From NCBI GenBank assembly GCA_951799405.1, contig OX637342.1:18895298-18959297 (forward strand): a DNA stretch of 64,000 nt. The letters run 5' to 3'. This stretch comes from Agapetus fuscipes (lineage: Eukaryota; Arthropoda; Insecta; Trichoptera; Glossosomatidae). Every line of letters begins with the position of its first letter. Position 1 is the stretch's first letter. Below are positions 24,601 through 39,600 of this stretch, piece after piece. The notes under the pieces were generated by a model. That model made no database searches. It was not told where the DNA came from and worked only from the letters and a program-made list of their open reading frames with translations. Made by a program: the position numbers and the translations under genes.

Positions 24601-27600
24601 TTAAGTTTTATAAAATATTTTAACTTTAAAATTTAGATAAAAAATCAATAAACACGCGTGATTTTTTCCATTAATGTCACTTCTTTACAAAGGCCATAAA
24701 GTGTAAGAAACATTTTTCGTGTGTGTCGTCTGTCGAAAGGGGGGGTAGATTGGAAAGACGCCACCCGGGGTACTGATTGACATTTAAGTTGTGTTTAAAT
24801 GGCACTATACTTAAACTGAGTTGTTGGTGAAATAGCGCATCTATCAGTTCCTTACATAAAAACTCACTGAAATTTGTTTGTTTGTTTGTTTGTTTGTTAC
24901 CTTGCTGCAGTAGGGCTCCGTACATGTACCAAATGCAATTGTGCAGAGTCGCGAGTCCTCCTCTCTTCTTGTTCAGATGCTCTTCATAAAAAGGGCTCAG
25001 TCGGTGCACCACAAACAAAGCTGGACCCATCAGCACGATGGAAAACCCCAAACATAGCCAAGTCTGGAAAAATAGATTCATCGTCATGTTGAAAATGCAC
25101 ATTGGGTAAGGTACAAAAAATATGGTGAGATGGTTTGAACGCAAGAAAAGAATGAATCATGAAAGACTTACCGAGTGTTTATGCAGAGGAAATGTGAAAG
25201 GCAAAGAGGAAAAGTAAGATAAAAAAAATTGCCTGAATAATAGTATATACTGCAGCTCAATTATCTAATCTAATCTAATCTAATCTAAGCTGCAAAGATA
25301 TATATCATTTAAGATTTATATTAAATGCATTCCCACAAGCAGACATGCATAATTTCGCGCTTACACATGCCGCATGTGGACCTACAATATAAAAAACCCA
25401 ATCTTAAATGAACATAAGCCCTGTAACTCTTGCCGACCTTCCCTGAAGCAGGGGTGACATTGGAAAAGTGAACCATTTTTTACAGTATGGGTGGTCAGCC
25501 GCATACCAACCTATCAGTCAAGGAATTCATCGTCACGTTAATATTGCACATTGGGTAAGGTACAAAAAATATGGTGAAATGGTTTGGACACGAGGAAAAA
25601 ATGAATGATGATAGACTTATCGAGTGTTTATACAGAGGAAATGTGAAAGGCAAAGAGGAAAAGTAAGATAAAAAAAATTGCCTGAATAATAGTATATACT
25701 GCAGCTCAATTAGAGCCTTTAATATTAGGTTGATTTATTTGATGAGGGCTGTTTTGTGTGATACACACCTCAAGGGCCCTCTGCGAGCTTGGTCATCGCT
25801 ATAGAAAGCACCAATTCTCAAGCAAGACCCTGTTGCTGTAAAGCTGGATGGACCTTTGGTGACCGACCTTTGGTAAAGGTTTATGAATTTTTCAACCAAG
25901 GCGGTGAAGAGCATATTTGAAGATATAAATGGTATTTTTTTGTACTCCCCTGGGATTCGAACCCACAATATTCCATTTACGAATCCGAAGTGTTACCACT
26001 AGACTATGGACCGGTCACTTATAAATACTTATGTACTTGTAAATTAAAATCAATTCTCAAATAAACATAAACCCTGCAACTTTTGCCGACCTTCCCTGAA
26101 ACAGGGGTGACATTGACAAAGTGAACCATTTTTGACAGTGCAGGGGCGTGCATTTCATACAGGCACATATAGGAAAATTCTGATAAAACGTGCATTTTAA
26201 ACCTTGAAGTTAAGATTTAAAATTTGAATTTTTGGTTCAATTTGAGTTATTGTTAGCAAGTAAAATAATATCATATATGTGTAATTTTCAAGAAAAAGGG
26301 TAAAATATTTATTCTGAAATGTATTTGCCTATACCCTATGCACGCGCCTACCAAAAGGGTTAATCCGGACCTGGGCATTGTTCCTTGACTTATAGGTTGA
26401 TATGCGGCTGACCACCCATACTGTAAAAAAAAATGGTTCACTTTGCCAATTTCACCCCTGTTTCAGGGAAGGACGGCAAGAGTTGCAGGTCTTATGTTCA
26501 TTTGAGATTGGGTTTTTATATTGTAGGCCCACATGCGGCATGTGTTAGCGCGAAATCATACATGTCTACTTGTGGGAATGCATTTAATATAAATCTTAAA
26601 TGATTTATATATATATATATCTTTGCAGCTTAGATTAGATTAGATTAGACGTAGTGACAGATTACAATTCCAGAAAATAAAGCATTTCTCTTACATCAGA
26701 TGCAAAAGGAGACATGAACAGTAGGGCCCTTGTTAGTTCTCGCGGCCTTGAAACTAAAAAGGCGTAAGGCTGCACGGAGACTGGCATCGTGAAGTTCACC
26801 CTCTTCTGTCTTTCCTCTGTTACAGTGAACGCACTCGCAGCCAAGAACACCCCTTGGGATCCAATTGTCCTCATTATATCCTCAGTCAAAGCTTTTTTCT
26901 GCTCCTCAATGTTTAAATTCTGAAACATTTCTAGGCATTGTCAAGCACATATTATATTCCAGACGTCTTCAGTATCCCGAGTATACAACATTGTTCCAAA
27001 ACTCAACCAGCGCGTAAGACGTATAATCAGAAAATAATATGAAAGATTCAATGGAGGCGGTAGTATGAGCAATATTGTTACGATCTATGAGATCAAAGTA
27101 CCCACGCGCACCTATACATGTACGATAGTGTGGGTAGAACAATCTGGGAGCAGTCCATGATGGTGGTAGTCCATAGAACGGCGTTCTGGTGTGAGCGAGA
27201 AATCGTATAATGATTTATTTATTTATAAATTCACGACACTTAGTGCCTTTTAAAATACATACTAAAAATAGTGTTATAAATACCAGAGCAAGTAAAAAGT
27301 ATAAAATGAAACAACAAATATATCAGAACTACAATTGAAAACTATCAGGGATAAAAAAGTAACATGATCTGGAATATGATGATGAATGATCTGGAATATG
27401 CGAGAAAGATCTCTTTTGTACCTATATATAGGGACTGCAATGGTGCGGAGAGCGATTAGTCGCTCCAAGAATTTTGCCGTAAAGACCAATACACGCAGAG
27501 ATTATCAATTATTGCAAATTGTGAACCAAACCGTGTAAAATAAATTCTGTTAAAATAAAAAATTGCAGTTTAATTAAAAGAGAACCCCAAGAAAATCATA

Positions 27601-30600
27601 ATAATACCTACATTTTTCTGCTTAAGCCATAGTTGAGTACGCACGCACTGTTTTATAATCGGGAGTAATAACAATGATAAATAATAAAATTTCCTTATTT
27701 ACTGACCGGTTTTTCGCCGTAAGAATCATTTGAAAACTCATCAAAAACCTGTGATGGAATCAATACGTAGTATCTAGAAAAAACACAACATCGAGTTAGC
27801 TGTTACCAGTATCAAAGTTAGTACATAGGTACCACGTGCAAGGGCATACCCAGGATCAAATCTGGGGGGTGCAGGTTTTGGTAAATTGAAGATCATCGTC
27901 ACCAAAATATGTCGTCGACCGTGGGGAGGGTGGGGAGGGGTAGGCACGCAATTTCCTCTAGGGGGAGGGGGGCAAGCCATGATCGAATAGCAGTCATTTT
28001 AGTTATTGCAATACAATTCAATGACGATTTTGGATTATTTCGGTTAATTTTTCTCTCCTGCCCCTTCCTAGTTACGCCCATGACCACGTGTATCTGGAAT
28101 GAGCTATAAAAACAGATACAAATTCACGGTAAGTAGGCACTAAAGAAATACTTTAAATCTTTCACCAACACGTTAATATAGTAAGTAATTATTCAGCAGG
28201 TCATACTGAAATTATCTGAAATACAATTATAAACTTACGTAAAGTTGAGATTCTTTGATAGCTCATTAACTATGTCAAATACAAGTCCTTTGTATTCCGT
28301 GACTACTCCAGACTCGTTTGTCTTAAAAACTGACCAAGGGGGGTTCTGAAAGATAAAAGGCATTTCATTTACTCAAACGAGATGTAGCGAAATTTACATT
28401 TATTTAGTTGGCATTAAAACAATAAATGTATGTACATGAAATGAGACAACTGGTAGAATTCTTCCACGGAATCCATGGCTCACGTGGGGAAACATTTTAT
28501 CCACCAAGGTCAGTCCGTCAACGGGTCTCCAAAACCCTACCTGAAAAATAATGACGATCATCGATATCAAAACACACAAATAAAGAAATTAATTATAATA
28601 TTTTGCAACTAAGCCACTCATCTATAGTGTTACTTCTTTCCGCGTTATCCTCGAAGGAGTCGCATGTGGCGAGAGGAACCTATTTATTTTTACAGGTAAC
28701 GGGGCCAGCTTTATCACGCCAACAACTTCAGTTGAAGTGAGGGTTTCCAAGCTCCGAGGGGGTTGTTACTCATTTATTGTGAAGGCAGAGTATTTAATTT
28801 TGGGTTTGAAATAAACACCGAAACGAGAAATCATTTCTGACACCCTCGCCTTAAGTGGGATTTGAATCCGGGCTCTCGGCATTTTTTTTTTAAATTAAAT
28901 ATGAAATACGATGTTGCGCCTTACAACTTACATCGAAGAATTTGATGCCATTTGATGCTGAACTATTTCTTTGGAAGCTCGTACCCCATGTATCTGCTGA
29001 TCTGAAAATCCAAAATAAGCCTTTTATAAAGTTGTAAGCTTTCACTTTCACTTTCATGGCCGGTGTTAATAATAAATAAATCACTTTTGTGTTCTTTTGG
29101 TTTACACCAACGCGCGTCCGCGAAGACAACGAAAACCGCCACGCCGCTTTGAAAACTCGCTTTAAAGATGCTTTCTGCTCGTGAAAGCGAAACGTCGGCA
29201 GATGTGGGAGCTGCAAATAGAACATGGTCAAACCCGAAAGAACACATAACTGATATATTTATTAAGGGTGCGCTCCACGCATATTCAAGATTTTTTTTTT
29301 TAAAGTATGTTTTCATTTATTTTTTTAGAGCATCATTAAGACATAAATTAATATTTAAAAAAATTACGTAAGATTAATCAACATTTAAACTATATATCAT
29401 ATTTTTTTCAAAAGTCAAATAAATTATTTACGTATATAAATCAAAGCTTAATCTGGACTTGTTTTTGCTAGTTGCGGAAAGAGCTTTGCTAAAAAGCATA
29501 TCCTCCAAAAACAAAAAAAAAATCTTAATTTTTTCTATGATAGAATAATTTTAAAAGAGTTTGTTGAAGGCATGATCAGATTACTTTTTTGAAATTTGAT
29601 ATTGTTTTCATTATTTTACCTTTTGAATATTGCAAAATTTCTTTTTTTTTTGTATTTTTCGTACACGTTTTTTTCCGACATTCAATGTTTAAAAAAAAAA
29701 ATGAAAAAAATCCCATGTAGATAAAGTCTTTTTTAAACCTGTAACAACAAAACAAATAGTCAAAATATTTTTTTTCATGGATTTTTTCCTTATTTCGCAA
29801 ACCTTTAAAATTCTGTTCAAAATGAATCAGTCTCCCTTTGTTCTTCAAGGGGCTCGGACGTGGGATCTGTGCCGCTTGCTTGTCCAACCTCTCTACCGCA
29901 CGGTACTTCTCCCTCACACACGCAGAGCATATGGCTTAAAGACAACGTGTATTACAAAAACTATCTCCTCGTCTGCTGCGATACTAGCGTAAAAAAATAC
30001 GAATAAATATTGAAAATAACACATTAAAACTTTGAAGTCGGAAAGTTTTCTTTCTTTTATTAGTATTGTTTGTAAACACAAAGCAATTGTATGTGGTCAA
30101 ATAGGTTCAAAACGCACATCTAAATCTAAGTTGCAAATATATTTATCATTTCAGATTCATATTAAATGCATTCCCACAAGCAGACACGCATAATTTAACG
30201 CTCACACATGCCGCATATGGACCTACAGTATAAAAAACCCAATCTCAAATGAACATAAGCCCTGCAATTCTTGCCGACCTTCCCTGAAACAGGGGTGACA
30301 TATTGGAAAAGTAAACCATTTTTTACAGTATGGGTGGTCAGCCTCATACCAAATAATAATAATAATATTAGGATGATTTATTTGGTGAGCGCTGTTTTTG
30401 TGTGTATCACACCTGAAGAGCCCTCTGCGAGCTTGGTCGTCGCTGTAGAAAGCGCCAATTCTCAAGCAAGACCCAGTTGTAAGGTTGGATGGACCTTTCA
30501 GCGACCGGTCTTTGGTAAAGGTTTATGAATTCTTCGACTCAGCGACGAGCACATTCGAAAGCACACTGGTATATTTTTTGTGCTCCGCCGGGATTCGAAT

Positions 30601-33600
30601 CCACAACCTTCCATTAACGAGTCCGGATGGTTGCCACTGGACTACGGACCGGGGCAAGATGCCAACGACACGCGGTGTACCTGAGCGGTAACCCATCCAA
30701 GTACTATCCGCGCCCAATGTTGCTTAACTTCGGTGATCTATGGGAACCGGTGCTTTCAACATGGTAACGTCGTTGACCTATAAGTCAAGGAATTTATTTT
30801 TTACACATATGTGTAATAAATTTACAGTATGGGTTACTTGATTAGTACGTTTATTAATTTATTTAATAAAAAATATTAAAACTGAATAAAAAGTTGATAT
30901 GCGAAAAAAAGTGTTTTTTTTTTGCTCCTGGCGAGAAATTGAATTTTATTTATTGGTAAAATTGACCGGTCCGTAGTTCAAATGGTAACGCTTCGGACTC
31001 GTAACTCGAAGGTTGTGGGCTCAAATCCCGGCGAAGCACAAAAAATATACCATTTATATTTTCAAATTTGCTTTCGCTGGGTTGAAAAAATTCATAAACC
31101 TTTACCAAAGACCGGTCATCAAAAGGTCCATCCAACCTTACAACAACTGGGTCTTGCTTAAGTATTGGCGATTTCTATACCGACGACCAAGCTCGCAGAG
31201 GGCTCTTGAGGTGTGATTCACACAAAAACAGCGCTCACCAAATAAATCAGCCTATTTTTTTTAAGCCTACAGCTCCGCAGTAATAGGGGCTTTCTTGAGA
31301 ATAGGTGCATTCCATAGCGACGGTAAAGTTCGGCTCTTGAGGAGTGTTTCGCATCACCTTAGAATAAACACAACTAAGCTGCATATATGGTGTAACTTCT
31401 TGCCTGCGTTAACCCCGAAAGGGTCGCATGTGGCGATTCGGGACCTATTTATTTTTACAGGTAAGGAGGCCGGCCTCACACCAACCAGTTTCAGTTGAAG
31501 TAGGGGTTTTCCAACCTCCGGCTGGTGCTCATTTCTTGTGAAGGCTGAGTAAACCTTGCGATCGAACCCTTGCTCTCGGCATGGAATGCAAGCATTTTAC
31601 CAATTGAGTGATTCCTTGACTTATAGGTTGGTATGAGGCTGACCACCCATACTGTGAAAAATGGTTCACTTTGCCAATGTGTCAGGGAAGGTCGACAAAA
31701 GTTGTGGGGCTTATGTTCATTTGAGGTTTGGATTTTATTTGTAAGTACACATTCAGCATTTGTAAGCGCGAACTTCACGTGTTGGTTTGTGGGCATACAT
31801 CTGAGAGCTTTAAATGATTATATATCTTTGCAACTTAGATTATAGATTATAGAGCTATCGACCTTTTTACGAGCTTGGTCGTCGTCGCTACAAAGTGCCA
31901 ATTCTCAAGCAAGACCCAGTTGCTGTAAGGCGGGATGGAGCTTTTGTTACCGGTCATGAGTAAAGGTTTATAAATTTTTCAACCCAGCGAAGAGCAAATA
32001 TGAAAATATAAATGGCATAATTGTTGTGCTCCGCCGGGATTCGAACCCACAAATTCCATTCAGAGTCCGAAATGTCACCACTGAACTACGGACCGGTCAT
32101 CACCAGAATAATTTCTATTATAAGGATTATGAAAAAAAAGAAATTTTTTTGTGCAAAATATTTTACTATACTTTTTTATAATATTTTTCTATTTGGTCGT
32201 CATTGTAATATTATGTCTTTCAATGGAAATAGGATAATATGTTAAACAATGGTTCTTTGTTCAAATTTTACCTACCCCCATAAAAAGGATTCTCGATTTT
32301 TGAAAGACATTTTTCTATGACTTATGCTTACCAAGTGATCTTATCTAAACTGCAAGGATATGTTACATTGGGGATTCACATTATATGCATTCTCACAAGC
32401 AGACACGTACAAGTTCGCGCTTAAACATGCCGCATGTGTACCTACAATATAAAAACCCGTATTTCAAATGAACATAAGCCCTGTAACTCTTGTCGTCCTT
32501 CCCTGAAACAGGGGTGACATTGGCAAAGTGAACAATTTTTACAGCATGGGTGGTCAGCCGCATACCAACCTATAAGTTAAGGAATATACACGACAAATTA
32601 CATTTTTTAAATCAATTGTTAAAATTTGGCCAAACGCTATATTTTTTGTGCTCCGCTGGCATTCGAACCCGCAACCTTTCATTCAGAGTCCGAAGTGTTA
32701 TCATTGGACTACGGACCGGTTTGTTTTAAATAATATAAATTATATTCCTTTGCACTCCGTGGGGATTCGAACCCACGACCCTTCATGTCAATTTATTTAT
32801 TTTTAGATTGCCGCCTTTGATTCTATACGACTCATCTATAATAGACTTCAGGTAGAGTCTTTTGAATTACCAACAAAGAAATTAACAACACATTAGTCCG
32901 ACAAGTTAAGCTGATTCCTAGAAAACCCTGTCTACCTTAGGACTCATTTTGTTGACATAATGACTTGTGTTTATAGTTACTTGCAGATTGTTTTTTTTTT
33001 GTTTTCTGGTTTTTATTTGGTTGGCACTGTGTGACTGTATAGTCACAGATTTCATTTTTTAAAAAAGAAAAATATATTTTTTTCCGGTCGATAGCTCAGT
33101 TGGTAGAGTGCTCGCATACTACCCCGTGAGCTCGGGTTCGAATCCCACCGAGGAGGGTGTCAGAAATGATTTCCTATTTCGGTGTTTATTTCAAACCCCA
33201 AAATAAAAATACCGGCAAGGTTTACTCAGCCTTCACAAGAAATGAGTATCAGCCCCCTCGGGAGCTGAGAAACCCCTACTTCAACTGAAGTGGTTGGCGT
33301 AAGGCCGGCCCCCTTACCTGTAAAAATAAATAGGTTCAACTCGCCACATGCGACCCCTTCGGGGATAACGCGGCAAGAAGTCACACTATATATGTAGCTT
33401 AGTTGCGTTTTAATCTAATCTAATCTATATCAATAGGTACAAAATATTTTATTATGTATTTATCTACTTTTAATTAGTTACTCTATTCAAATGTCACTAT
33501 GAAATATGTAATATAATGTCGGTGTTATAGCCGGGTGGATCGAGTCAGGTTATTTGGAACCGGATAACGCTGGTTCGAATCCCACGCCGATAACTTCGAC

Positions 33601-36600
33601 CCTGGTTCAACAGATGCCGTTGCATGCACACAAGCTTCTGTTTTCGCATGAAGACAACTGGCCAGGTAAAATAGGTTGGTGGATTGCATTCCTTTCCACA
33701 AATCTATTTAAAAAAAAAAAAAAAAAAATACTATAGTACCTAGCCATTTATAAAAGTTCAATATATCTCAAATTCATAAACCTACCTGCTTACATTTTCG
33801 GGATAAAAATAAGTACAAAGTGGAAATTATGGGAAGAAGCAATGGATATAAATGAACTGAGATCAGTATGTAAGGATAGAAAAAAGTAGAGGAGACTTTT
33901 CTAGAGGCTCAGGCCACACTTAATGTAAAGACGAAAGCGTTATAATTTTTTTTTTTTTTAAGAAATCCTGTCCTATAGTCCGGTCGATAGCTCAGGTGGT
34001 AGAGTGCTTGCATTCCATGCCGAATGCTCGGGTTCGAATCCCACCGAGGGTGTCAGAAATGATTTCCCGTTTTGGTGTTTATTTCAAACCCCAAAATAAA
34101 ATACCGGCAAGGTTTACTCAGCCTTCACAAAAAATGAGTACCAGCACTCTCGGGAGTTGGGAAACCCCACTTCAACTAAAATTTGTTGGTGTAAGGCCGG
34201 TCCCCTTACCTGTATAAATAAATAGGTCCCGAATGGCCACATGTGACCCCTTCGGGGATAACACAGGCAAGAAGTTACACTATATGTGTAGCTTAGTTGC
34301 GCTTTTTTTTTTTGCGTGATGGGAGATCCACAAAAGTCGTATGTAAAAAAAAATCTTCAAACGGCAATAGCAAGTCGAGCATATTTTGTGGGGCTAAATC
34401 CATACGGTCTGAGGCGAAAGGGGATGGGGGGAAACGGGTCGCAACTTTGACAGCTTTCGGCGCGGTGCAACATGAGAGCGCCCCCTTAAGCGTTTTATAT
34501 TTGTCTCTATCCTTTTCACACAGTAAGACAATGCGTATCTAGGAATTAACCATATTAAGTTACAAATGTTTAAACAACTTACTTCAGCTTCCAGGTGCTG
34601 CAGTTGTTGCAGACGCTGTTGGTTTTGAGAAAAATCTACAAAAAAGCAATTTCATTATTGAAAGACATAAGTAAGCCACAAAAACAATAAAAAAATCTTA
34701 AACAAGATAATTATGGTCGTTAGACATTTTAGATTAAATATACAAAACAATTTTACAAACCATGCCTTCGAAAAGGCCAAATTTCTCAATGTTTTTCGAA
34801 GTCGTATTCAAAATCATCAGGAGCCATGTCTCTTCTACACCAAGGAAGCAAAAACGACGAAGAAAAAGACGAGTCTTGCATCTGTCCCAATTCCTTACTT
34901 GCTTCCTTATGATCTTACAATGCATATAATTATCTCCCTTCCTCGTAAAAATCACTTAGTGGCAGCTTAACTGCGCCAGCAAAATCAGCTACAAATGAAA
35001 TTAGATACGACTCCGACGAAACGTTGAGTAATCAGCTCTTCTCCACAGCATGGTTCATAAAATTCGTTTATCATGATCAATTGATTACCTCAACTTGCCC
35101 CACCAGCGATATGCCTCTCTCTTGCTTCGTCGGTCTGATGGCTTCCCACTCCTCGTCAGACACCTGCGCTGCGACCTCCACTTCATTCAAGATGGCGCGA
35201 TCCAAGGCCAAGACAAACCCTCGGAGCAGCTCCTTGCATTGGCAAATTAGTCCCGTCTGAAGCATCAAAGTTCACACATGAGCAATCAGTCCTGGAAGTC
35301 TCATCACCACGGTAACTCTTACCTACCGAATATCGGTAATATTTGTATGAAGACCTGTCAATCCAAGATGCAAGTGAACAGATAATCTATAATCTATAAT
35401 CTAAGTTGCAAGGATATATTCATTCAAAGCTCTCAGATGTATGCCCACAAACAAACACGTGTAGTTCGCGCTTACAAATGCTGATTGTGTACTTACAAAT
35501 AAAATCCAAACCTCAAATGAACATAAGCCCTGCAACTCTTGCCGACATTCCCTGAAACAGGGGTGACATTGGCAAAGTGAACCATTTTTTACAGTATGGG
35601 TGGTCAGCCTCATACCAACCTATAAGTCAAGGAATACGAGTAATAAATAACATTTAAGTATAAGAAAACAACAAAACCTTAAAAATAAATCTATACAAAA
35701 AAAGTAAAAAATGTCTTATGCAAAAAATGTAGCAAGCCAATAAACCAACATTAAAAATCAGCATTGCAGATTAGCCGCCACTTCTTCCTGTCCTTGCATA
35801 CTTCTTTCATTTCATCCAGAGTCATAACTTTTTTCATACAAGCTCTCCTTTTATTATGACTCTGGATATCCCATTCACTCGCTATTTCGAAAATTTGGTC
35901 CATCCATACCTTTCTCGGTCTTCCTCTTCCACGACATCCAACAGATGATTAGTCAAATATTACCGATATTCGATAAGTAAGAGCTACCGTGGTGATGAGA
36001 CTTCTTAAAAGTGAGAGAGAAAATCTATTACAAGGATATTTAATACAACTGCGTACTTACGACCGATTCCCTCATTGGTAACAGTGCTATTCTAAAGTGA
36101 CAGCTACTTGCCTAAAGAACCAACATATCGTACAATCATTGTATAGTAACAGTGAGATCCTAAGCTAAGCTTAACATGTCCAAGCATTTGTCTCACAAAC
36201 AACACTTGTCCTCTTTTCACACGGTCCGGTTGCGATCCGGATCTAGTCGTGAAACGCATGGGATCGCTGGATAAATCGTGTAAAAGCTACCATACGTCCC
36301 CATGTACTATTATACCTCCGATCCGGCATCGGATCATTCTGTGTGAAAAGGACTAAATGCTGTCTTATTCCTTGGTAATAATAATAAGACAATATTTATA
36401 GTTCTATAATAATCTATAATCAATAATCTAAGTTGCAAGGATATATTCATTTAAAGCTCTCAGATGTATGCCCACAAACCAACAAGTGTAGTTCGCGCTT
36501 ACAAATGCTGAATGTGTACTTACAAATAAAATCCAAACCTCAAATGAACATAAGCCCCACAACTTTTGCCGACCTTCCCTGAAACAGGGGTGACATTGGC

Positions 36601-39600
36601 AAAGTGAACCATTTTTTACAGTATGGGTGGTCAGCCTCATACCAACCTATAAGTCAAGGAATATGAATAATAAAGTACATTTAAATATAAAAAAGAACAA
36701 AACCTTACAAAGAAATCTATACAAAAAAAGTCAAAAATTTCCTATGCAAAAAAATGTTTTTAGATAAAACAGTAAAGCGCTATGGTGCTGTCATTGTGAG
36801 TAAAAGTATCCCTGGGACAAGTCCGTTTAATTTCTATCAGGGAAGAAAGATATTCCGTGATCTGTGGTGTAAAACGATGATTTCATGAGTGGCAATGAAG
36901 AATACCTGGCATGTGGATTCACTCCTGGTTACATTGTAAATGATGGCAATATTCTCTCCTTCCCCAATGGCTTCAGCCAGTGGACTGATGGTGTCACGAT
37001 ATGCATTTGTGTCAGCCACCAAATACAGCCATTGCGAGAGCGGATGCACCATAGATCTTGATTTCGCTGCTTCCATTACGGAGCTCACAACTTCAGTAGT
37101 TGCTATTACCACGTAATTCTCACCTAAAAATAATTATAAGTTTAGTACTCCACTGGCAAAGATATATTTTGCCTTAAAGATCTCGTCGAAGAGTTCCCCC
37201 TAGCTTGTTAATGACTTTGTGAGGGTGAACTGTAATAAGGGAAACCTGTTGTGCACGAAAAACAAACATATTTTGTTACAAATACAATTATTGGTTGTTT
37301 AACGGTTGAGTTAAATCCAAGCAATGGGCATACAAAAACAGAAGGGCACAGGACAAGAAAGATCCAGATCAAAATTTCTTGCAAGTCGAAGCTTGCCTTA
37401 ATTCTAGACCATTGACGCTGATGTCTGATTGTGATGATTTGTCCGATGATGACTTGCTCTTCCTGACCAGATGCGAACCCTACCTATTACAATCAATACC
37501 GTTAATCGGTATCAAATGTTAAGCCAGCTATTCCAAACATTCTGGAAACGTTGGACTAACAAATATCCCAATTTCTTGCAACCTCGCAACAAATGGACTC
37601 AGTTAACGAGACTTATAAGACTCTAAAATATGGTGCATAATGACTGGCCTATGAATGAATTCGATATAAATGAAAATATTGTTATGTAAATATTAGAATA
37701 GGTATTAGCTATAACTATGCAATAAAAATCCTCATAAATATGTGTGGGTAGGAATCATTGAATAAAATACTTGAAGCATCGAGAAATAATGATTACTACG
37801 CCTTTCTGGAACTGTCTAGCGAATATAGATCTAGATTGTACTGTTTTGAAGAGTATAAAAAGGGTGCAAGTTGCTTGCAGAGCCAGTATCCTACGAGCTT
37901 TACAACTAAGTACATTGAACTAACTTAACCAGTGAACAGAAACCAAGTGTAATGGAATAGTCGAGACTTTTATTTGTGAAAATAAATTATTAAAAGTGTA
38001 AAATAAACAACTGTATAAGAAGACCAGTATTTTTAATTGAAAGACTTTTGAACCCTAAAATCGTAACAATATTAAAGTGATGAGCTGGTTCGGTCAGAAT
38101 GAAAGAATGGAAGATGAACATAAACAAAATTATGTACCTACTTAAACCATGGATTGATCAAAGGAGCAAGATTGCGAATGAGTAGAATCTGCAGGGTGAG
38201 AACAAGAGAGGAGCATGCAAAAGACAGTAATAAACATTGAGAAGATGAAAGGACGTAAGTAAATGGAGGAATATGTGAAGAACTGGCTGGAAGGATGTTG
38301 GCTGGATACAGTAACATATGCGATGCTTTTTCCTTTACCAGTTCGTTTTAATCGAATGCTTGCCAGGGTTTTATCAATCTCCTGTCTCCTCTTGATCTCA
38401 TTGTTTTCGTGTTTCATCTTGAAAACCGAAACTGCCACAGCAGACGCTCGTTTGTCTGACACTTCAACGGTCATGGATGTTATCACTCGACTTATCATAT
38501 CACGACCTGAAACAAAACGACAGTGACACAAAATAGTGGTATGTTTGCAATTGAAGGTACTCCCAGGATGTACCTTCAGGATACTTACTCCGGCTAGCTA
38601 TCATCAGCATCACTCTCAGGGCGTGGGGTTCTTTCCTTGTGTTGCTTACTTGTATTTTGGGAAGGGTTGTAGGTATATTTAAAAGATAAGTTTAACATGA
38701 ACAAATAAGGGTTTATTAACTTTAGTAATATGGGGGGAAAAGGAGAAATAAGGGAATGGCCCGACCTGCACCTCGTCACTAAAACACTCCTTACTCTGTT
38801 GACTGGAGTTCCGAACTGAAGGCCCCAGACTAGCGGTGGCTCACGAGACGGACGCCTCCACACGTTGGAGCCCCTGGGTGGGCGCTCCTATGCACCCGTC
38901 TCTGGTCCACAAAGCGGGTGCCTTGCTGGCAGGAAATCCAAGTAGATGGGGAGGAGGGAGCTCCATGGTAATGCCCCCTCTTGCACCGCTTAGTGCTTGG
39001 TGTTCTGAATCTGTTCACATCTTGCCGAGAACTGATGAGCGACGGCCCGATTAGATCGCACGGCATAGTTCGGCCGCTTTCGTGACCGTTCGGCTCCATT
39101 CGGCCCACAAAACACACTGTACACTTCGAGAATGTTCTTTCTATGTTATTTTAAAATAACATAACAATAGGGTAATTGCAGTGGTGGGAAATACGGTTGA
39201 AAATACTATGTTTGTGTAAAGTACATTTCAAGGATAAATAACGATTTAATTGATTATTTTCTGAAATAAAATGCCGTGAATATGAGTCCCACCAAAACGC
39301 AGCCCGGTCCAGTATCCAAGCCGTGACGTCACTGGATCCGCCAGACTACCTGGAGACCACGGTGCAATTCTATGAAATACATATTATCTAATAACAGTGG
39401 CGTCACATCCATCTAAATGACCTGTTTTACCTTAAAACAAAAAGTATATAATTTATGTTTTCAAAAATGCCTTCTTTGGGTGAAAAATTCATAAACCTTT
39501 ACCAAAGACCAGTCACTAAATAAGGTCCATGCAGCAACTGGGACTTGCTTGAGGATTGGCGTTTTCTACAGTGACGAACAAGCTCGCAGAGGGCTCTTGA

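Larger units (their letters stand above)
35294..36004. mobile_element. Inverted-repeat element with about 50-bp arms
   Basis: The left arm (AGTCTCATCACCACGGTA...) and right arm are near-exact inverse copies over about 50 bp ending at AATATCGGTAATATT. Between them lie a Rep-A copy and a LINE fragment. A third copy of one arm is at 1780-1832. Confidence 0.7.

Noticed and set aside
33085..33160. tRNA gene (GATAGCTCAGTTGGTAGAG...GGTTCGAATCCC)
   Set aside because: Box A and B are intact, but the sequence continues into the SINE-C body and the 3' acceptor strand does not pair with the 5' end.
34583..34617. Alternative reading [11 protein letters not shown] for IR93a exon 7
   Set aside because: It would also give phase 0 into exon 9 or 10, but skips the conserved CNNCSTW motif and leaves exon 8 unused.
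36428..36640. Recurring 70-codon reading frame starting [15 protein letters not shown], seen in many places
   Set aside because: It is the translation of Rep-A; copies are in all orientations, many with stops, none with gene context.
38594..39117. Two minus-strand frames of about 90 codons in IR93a intron 3
   Set aside because: No domain, no splice support; likely an unassigned repeat.
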